Assembly (NCBI GenBank): GCA_015486905.1
Contig: WFQV01000315.1
Coordinates: 1 to 11,183, forward strand
From: Melioribacteraceae bacterium
GTDB taxonomy: Bacteria > Bacteroidota > Ignavibacteria > Ignavibacteriales > Melioribacteraceae
Length of the DNA stretch: 11,183 nucleotides
Reading direction: 5' to 3'
Shown here: one piece after another, positions 7,092 to 11,183 of the stretch
Layout of the letters: every line of letters begins with the position of its first letter
How positions within the stretch are numbered: position 1 is the first letter of the stretch
Notes under the pieces: generated by a model
What the model saw: only the letters and a program-made list of their open reading frames with translations
Told to the model about the DNA's origin: nothing
The model's database searches: none
Position numbers and translations under genes: made by a program

Positions 7092-8033
7092 TCAAATCTT
7101 ACTATTATGCCTAACAAAAAGCAATAGAAAATAATATTTTGCTTTTTTCAATTTCAAACTATCAAAAGTAACAAACGCTAAAACAAAATTAATTATTGTA
7201 CGATTTAAAACACCTAGAAGATGAAGAAAATAAAAAATATCTCTTTTCAAAAAAGGATAATGTTTCCAATAAAATTTTAGCCTCGCAATAGCCGCTAATT
7301 TATATTTAAAAAAGTTTGCGTTAGTAGTAGTAGCACCCCCAATGTGAATAACCGCTGTTTTAGGATAATAGACAACTTCGCCAATTTCTTTCTTAAACCT
7401 ATAGCATAGGTCACTTTCTTCGCCAAAAAAGAAAAAGCTTTCATCAAAACCGGAAAGTTTATTAAATGCTTCCTTAGAAATCACAAAAAAAGCACCTTTA
7501 ATAATATCCACCGAATATTCGACTTTATCTTCCGAAAAGTCAAGAAAATACTTATTAAAAAAAGCCGATTTAGGAAAAATCTTGTAAAGGAAAAAAGAGA
7601 TACCAATTAAATGACCGAATTCTTCAAATTGTGAATATGATATTTGATGCGTCAAATCGGGATTTAATAGTTTACACCCAAGAATAACTTCTTTATTAAT
7701 TTTCCGTAAATAGTCCCCAATTATTTTAAGAGTATTTTCAATAAACAGAACGTCATTGTTTACAAACACTAAATATTTCCCATTGGCCCTTTTAACCCCA
7801 ATATTATTGGCGGCAGCAAAACCTAAATTTTTTGTATTTTCAATTAAAATAACATCTTCAAACTTCTTTATAACATTGCTTACTTTACACTCAATAGAAG
7901 CATTATCAACAACAATGACTTCATAATTTACTCCTTGGGTATATTTCTTTACCGAGTTAATACATTGCTCCAATAAGTCGCAATTATTGTAATTAACTAT
8001 AATTACTGAGAATAATACTTTTTCTTCATCCAT
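7092..8033 (-). CDS. Glycosyltransferase family 2 protein, rhamnosyltransferase (WbbL)-like
   Basis: This 313-residue GT-A glycosyltransferase probably acts on the lipid-linked repeat unit. The nucleotide-binding half has FSVIIVNYNNCDLLEQCI (8-25) and VIVVDNASIE (39-48), followed by NLGFAAANNIGVKRANG (69-85). The usual metal-binding DXD is represented by FVNNDV (90-95), with D94 as the retained aspartate; this is seen in many WbbL-like members. The acceptor-side motif GFDESFFFFGEESDLCYRFK (195-214) contains the expected catalytic acidic residues E205/E206 and D208. The last about 50 residues are hydrophobic and basic (YFLHLLGVLNRTIINFVLAF), consistent with membrane association. Substrates cannot be assigned; rhamnosyl transfer is only the typical annotation for this subgroup. 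The ATG overlaps the end of the upstream flippase gene by 8 nt, and no Shine-Dalgarno is visible, so coupled translation is likely. Confidence 0.9.
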   Translation of the reverse strand: MDEEKVLFSVIIVNYNNCDLLEQCINSVKKYTQGVNYEVIVVDNASIECKVSNVIKKFEDVILIENTKNLGFAAANNIGVKRANGKYLVFVNNDVLFIENTLKIIGDYLRKINKEVILGCKLLNPDLTHQISYSQFEEFGHLIGISFFLYKIFPKSAFFNKYFLDFSEDKVEYSVDIIKGAFFVISKEAFNKLSGFDESFFFFGEESDLCYRFKKEIGEVVYYPKTAVIHIGGATTTNANFFKYKLAAIARLKFYWKHYPFLKRDIFYFLHLLGVLNRTIINFVLAFVTFDSLKLKKAKYYFLLLFVRHNSKI

Positions 8034-9447
8034 GTTTTAGTTGTTGTCTTAAAAATAATATTTCATCACTATTAAAAACTCTTAAAATAAACGCACACAC
8101 AATAATAAACGTTAAGGCAAGAGGGAAATAAAAAAATATATTCAAAGCCGAAATTAAATCAAGTAAAATAAAACTGCACATAGCCCACAGTAAGATTCTA
8201 AAAGAAAAGAATTTAATTTTCAAATTTATTCGCTTTAAGAAATTCAATAATATCATCGTGCCCAAAAAAGAAGAAAATAACCTCGCTGCTGCAGCCCCTT
8301 TTAGCCCTAAGAAATTTATTGAAACAGCGCTTATCACTATTGTTGTGAGCGTAACAATGATAATGTAAAAAAGATTGTATTTTTGTTTTCCTTTAGCAGT
8401 AAAAATATCCAAAATAAAAAAATTAAAGAATGAAAAGATTAACGTCCAAAACAGTAATGAAGTAATTAAACCAATGCCTGAATACTCGCTCCCAAACAAT
8501 AAAACATTTAACTCGTCCGTTTTAAAATTGACTGTTATCGCTATAGATAAAGCTACAATCAACAATACTTTAACTATTAAACCAATTTGAAAATCAATTT
8601 TTTTATTTTCTTTTATCGACTTAACAAACAATGGAAAAAAGGTCGTAATAAGAGAAGCGGGGATAATAAGCAACGGTCTAGATAAACGGATAGCAGTCGA
8701 ATATAACCCTACAGCTTTTTCAGAAAGGAAAATTTTAATTAGAAATATATCTATTTGTAAATAAAAAAACGCTAAAAAAACATAACCGGCAAGAGGAAGC
8801 GATTCTTTAATAAGGTATTTCAACGAATTTAATTCAAATAAAAGTTTAATATTTTCTTTCTTCAGATTCCAGAAAAACAAGAGAAGGAAACCGGGAATAT
8901 TAGCGGCAACATAAAAACCAAGAAAAGTAATAAAGTTTAATTTGAAAAAATAGACTAAGGAAATAAGAATTAACAACAGCAGATTCTCTGAAACATTTAT
9001 GAGAATAGGAACTTGCATTTTGATATTTACTTTAAATGGAATATTTAGGATATCTCTAATATTATTAAATTTTTGAGAAAAAATAATATTTAGTAGTAAA
9101 AAGTTTGCTAAAAAGAAATTCACTGTCCGAGTATCTGTAAATTTCAAATAGATATTAATTACTATAGTAACAAAAAATAAAATCAAGACTCTAAATATTA
9201 CCGAAGTTGACATATAGGAGGGACAATTCCCACCTTTTGAACATTCGCGTAGAACAATAGGACCTAGTCCCATATCAACAACTTTAGAAAACACTCCAAT
9301 TAAGGCTAACCAGTAATTAAAAAGGCCAAATTCTTCAACCGATAAATATCTGGTAATTATTCCTAAAGTAATTAAATTAAGAATAATATTTACAAAATAA
9401 CCGCTGGAAATAAAAAGGATATTTTTTATTAATCTATTATTCTTCAA
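8026..9447 (-). CDS. wzx: Wzx-like oligosaccharide flippase (MOP superfamily), TTG start
   Basis: This 473-residue, very hydrophobic protein has about 14 predicted membrane segments along its whole length, as expected for Wzx flippases of the MOP/polysaccharide transport family. Typical features are an early segment FISSGYFVNIILNLITLGII, then TRYLSVEEFGLFNYW (32-46) and DMGLGPIVLRECS (58-70). These belong to the conserved N-terminal loop that recurs in this family as RxLxxxxFGxxxY and DxGLG. It would flip undecaprenyl-linked repeat units from the cytoplasmic to the periplasmic face. The codon at 9447 is TTG, not ATG. An in-frame TGA lies at 9471-9469, the next internal methionine is residue 58, and that methionine would remove the first membrane segment, so TTG is the best start (rare ATT starts just upstream are possible). 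The gap to the polymerase gene stop is 14 nt. This is the most AT-rich part checked (about 22-23% GC in two 60-base spot counts). Confidence 0.88.
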   Translation of the reverse strand: MKNNRLIKNILFISSGYFVNIILNLITLGIITRYLSVEEFGLFNYWLALIGVFSKVVDMGLGPIVLRECSKGGNCPSYMSTSVIFRVLILFFVTIVINIYLKFTDTRTVNFFLANFLLLNIIFSQKFNNIRDILNIPFKVNIKMQVPILINVSENLLLLILISLVYFFKLNFITFLGFYVAANIPGFLLLFFWNLKKENIKLLFELNSLKYLIKESLPLAGYVFLAFFYLQIDIFLIKIFLSEKAVGLYSTAIRLSRPLLIIPASLITTFFPLFVKSIKENKKIDFQIGLIVKVLLIVALSIAITVNFKTDELNVLLFGSEYSGIGLITSLLFWTLIFSFFNFFILDIFTAKGKQKYNLFYIIIVTLTTIVISAVSINFLGLKGAAAARLFSSFLGTMILLNFLKRINLKIKFFSFRILLWAMCSFILLDLISALNIFFYFPLALTFIIVCAFILRVFNSDEILFLRQQLKHG

Positions 9448-9461
9448 ATCAATAAAACCAA

Positions 9462-10787
9462 TTAAACTTCAACATTTCGTCTAACATTAACAAAACTGAT
9501 TAATTTGAGCGTTACAGGAATCAAGATTATGCCCAAGAACCAATTAGCTGCACGAGTAATCATCATCAAGAAAGAAAAAGAGATAATCAACATAATATGA
9601 ATAACGATTACGAAATCAGTCATACTGCCCCATATAAAAAATCTATCCCAAGAAAAAGTTATTAGCAACCCCATCAGATACGGAACGACATAAACTCCCA
9701 ACACGCCAAAGTCCACATACAATTCTCTCAAGTATGTTCCAGTGTTTGTCCACATTGGAATATAATACCCTTTCTGATAAGTATTAGGTCTTTTAACAAA
9801 TCCAATTTTTGCCAAAATATTGTAAATAAATTGGAAAGTATTTTCCCCAAAACGCGCCGACTCGCTCTCTTCAAACAGAAATTTGTTTAGAACCCCTATA
9901 TGTCCAGATAAATAAAGATAGAGAGAGGGAGTTACCAATCCACCTTTCTTTAAAACATTAATCGTTCTTGTTTCTCCAATGTAATTTTCGTCGTTTCCAC
10001 GAAAATCTTTAATAAATAACGCGCTAATTAAGAAAATAAGCGTCAAAGTTACGAGTGAAACAACCGTTGCGTAATTTCTCCTTTTAATAAAATCTTTATT
10101 TTCTTCTTTAGCTTTGAAATTTAGGAAAGATTTAAATATGAAAAAAGTAAGAAAATATTCAAGGAAGCCGTACAAAATACCTTGCCTTCCAACATTGGCA
10201 ATTCCTTTTAGAATAAAAGCAGTAAACGGTAAAACAGAAATTAAAGTGAACCTTCTCTTATAAGCATTATATATCCCAGCTAAAAAAATAGAGATATAAG
10301 ACGCAACATTTAAATATGGTATTACTCCCTCTATTTCTCCTGCAATGCGCATTTTGTAAATCTTGCTGAGATGAATCAATACATTAGACACTGTTCCATA
10401 CAAATTTAATAACACTTTCCAATGTTGTAATGCACCAAATAATCCTATGAGACCAAAAATAATAATTGATATTTTAAGGGATTTGCCTTTATCAATGAAT
10501 ATATTATTAAAATTTGCACAATTACAATCGTTTTCCTGATAATCTTTGAAAGCTCTTGTAATGCTTACAGTAGCGATTCCAAGAATAAAAGACAAAAACG
10601 ACCCTCCAATTACTACCCATGTTTGGATAGAAAGATTGTAATAATTAAAAAGTCTTATCTCATATAAAACTAACAACCCCAACCATATAGCGCTATAAAC
10701 TGAAAGCGGATTTAATAACCTCTTAAAAAAATATAAAGAAAATACGATTGATACAATAAAAATAGCTACTAAGATTACAAATATCAT
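9462..10787 (-). CDS. wzy: Wzy-like O-antigen/oligosaccharide repeat unit polymerase
   Basis: This 441-residue integral membrane protein has roughly 10-12 hydrophobic segments. It carries the pattern of oligosaccharide repeat-unit polymerases: the first segment is followed by FKRLLNPLSVYSAIWLGLLV (21-40), with the Asn-Pro and Trp typical of the family. It also has GRQGILYGFLE (200-210), and a large probably periplasmic loop (about 263-356) containing TPSLYLYLSGHIGVLNKF and ESESARFGENTFQF. The loop leads into NTGTYLRELYVDFGVLGVYV (348-367), the motif placed just before the last membrane segments. Wzy joins flipped repeat units into polymer on the periplasmic side. Sequence conservation in Wzy is low, so the call rests on topology, these motifs and the position between a Wzz-like gene and a Wzx-like gene. 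The ATG at 10787 is 6 nt after the upstream stop, without a visible Shine-Dalgarno. It could in principle be a ligase-type WaaL relative, but the context argues for Wzy. Confidence 0.85.
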   Translation of the reverse strand: MIFVILVAIFIVSIVFSLYFFKRLLNPLSVYSAIWLGLLVLYEIRLFNYYNLSIQTWVVIGGSFLSFILGIATVSITRAFKDYQENDCNCANFNNIFIDKGKSLKISIIIFGLIGLFGALQHWKVLLNLYGTVSNVLIHLSKIYKMRIAGEIEGVIPYLNVASYISIFLAGIYNAYKRRFTLISVLPFTAFILKGIANVGRQGILYGFLEYFLTFFIFKSFLNFKAKEENKDFIKRRNYATVVSLVTLTLIFLISALFIKDFRGNDENYIGETRTINVLKKGGLVTPSLYLYLSGHIGVLNKFLFEESESARFGENTFQFIYNILAKIGFVKRPNTYQKGYYIPMWTNTGTYLRELYVDFGVLGVYVVPYLMGLLITFSWDRFFIWGSMTDFVIVIHIMLIISFSFLMMITRAANWFLGIILIPVTLKLISFVNVRRNVEV

Positions 10788-10793
10788 ATGACT

Positions 10794-11183
10794 TTAATAA
10801 GCTAAAATTCGAAACGTTTTTGCAATCCAGCTATAAAATTTCTTTTCTTTATTCTGGATTATGTTCAAATCCTTTTCGGAAGCGAGTAAATAGTTAGCTC
10901 TAAGAACCATTGGGATTTCAAAAAACAAGAATAGAATTATAACCGAAATAATTATAAAGGCCTTTTTAGGATAATACTTTAATTCCGGAGGAATGGCTTT
11001 ATCTATTTCAATTATAGTAGGAATATCTTTTTGTTCTTCCATTTTTGCTTGTTCATAGATGGGTAAAAGAAAATCTAACAATTTAGATTGAATTTTAAGC
11101 TCCCTATATATCCGAAAATATTTTTGATAAATTTCCGGCATTTCTTTAATTGGGAAAAATATAAGCGAGCTGCTACCTTCCAC
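10794..11183 (-). CDS. wzz: C-terminal part of a Wzz-like polysaccharide chain-length regulator (5' end outside the window)
   Basis: The last 130 codons (including the stop) of a gene that continues beyond the right edge are present. The first codon here is GTG, read as valine inside the protein; it is not the true start. The visible part has YFRIYRELKIQSKLLDFLL followed by YEQAKMEEQKDIPTIIEIDK, then AIPPELKYYPKKA and a membrane segment at about 73-93 of the fragment (AFIIISVIILFLFFEIPMVL). This is the end of a Wzz/GNVR-type periplasmic domain: the coiled region, the YEQAK(x)EE(x)KD(x)PT signature, the proline-rich turn, and the second transmembrane helix. Only about 36 residues follow the helix, so there is no fused cytoplasmic tyrosine kinase domain. 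Such proteins control polymer length together with Wzy, whose gene starts 6 nt downstream. A related export-complex protein (PCP family) cannot be excluded without the N-terminus. Confidence 0.85.
   Translation of the reverse strand: MEGSSSLIFFPIKEMPEIYQKYFRIYRELKIQSKLLDFLLPIYEQAKMEEQKDIPTIIEIDKAIPPELKYYPKKAFIIISVIILFLFFEIPMVLRANYLLASEKDLNIIQNKEKKFYSWIAKTFRILAY

Noticed and set aside
11181..11183. GTG at the right edge as start of the Wzz-like gene
   Set aside because: The Wzz/GNVR family needs an N-terminal membrane helix and a periplasmic domain before this point; the frame simply runs out of the window.
1..11183. Mobile elements, CRISPR arrays, tRNA or rRNA genes
   Set aside because: I saw no transposase or integrase frame, no spaced repeat array and no cloverleaf or rRNA-like sequence by eye; coding density leaves little room for them.

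Overview
The window suggests a low-to-moderate GC bacterium of the Bacteroidota/Ignavibacteriota/Chlorobi neighbourhood. This is inferred from the style of the LigA, RsmB and RodZ-like proteins, weak Shine-Dalgarno sequences and tight gene packing; no rRNA is present to confirm it. All ten genes (eight complete, two cut by the window edges) are on the minus strand, so transcription runs from 11183 towards 1. No tRNA, rRNA, insertion sequence, CRISPR array or convincing plus-strand gene was found.

The first transcribed block (11183 to 4683) is the distal part of a Wzx/Wzy-type surface polysaccharide locus. In order of transcription it holds the C-terminal end of a Wzz-like chain-length regulator, a Wzy-like polymerase, a Wzx-like flippase with a TTG start, a family 2 glycosyltransferase, and two family 4 glycosyltransferases. 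Gaps are 14 nt or less, or genes overlap by a few bases, so it looks like one operon. The presumed pathway is as follows: the glycosyltransferases build a lipid-linked repeat unit on the inner face of the cytoplasmic membrane, Wzx flips it, Wzy polymerises it on the periplasmic side, and Wzz sets the chain length. The initiating sugar-phosphate transferase, sugar-nucleotide synthesis genes and export genes are not in view. Whether the product is O-antigen, capsule or exopolysaccharide cannot be told.

A 205-nt noncoding gap (4478-4682) separates this from a second block of housekeeping genes: rsmB (16S rRNA m5C methyltransferase), a rodZ-like membrane protein with a cytoplasmic HTH domain, ligA (NAD-dependent DNA ligase), and the start of an unidentified gene cut by the left edge. 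Junctions here are a 1-nt gap, a 14-nt overlap and a 1-nt gap, which also indicates one transcript. The gap is the natural place for the end of the polysaccharide transcript and the promoter of the housekeeping operon, but no consensus promoter or strong terminator could be identified.

Base composition changes along the window. 60-base spot counts give about 48-60% GC in ligA, 30-43% in the two family 4 glycosyltransferase genes and 22-23% in the flippase gene. This is common for polysaccharide loci, which are often exchanged between strains. I did not find a clearly undescribed system; the window reads as an ordinary chromosomal segment with a variable polysaccharide locus beside conserved genes.
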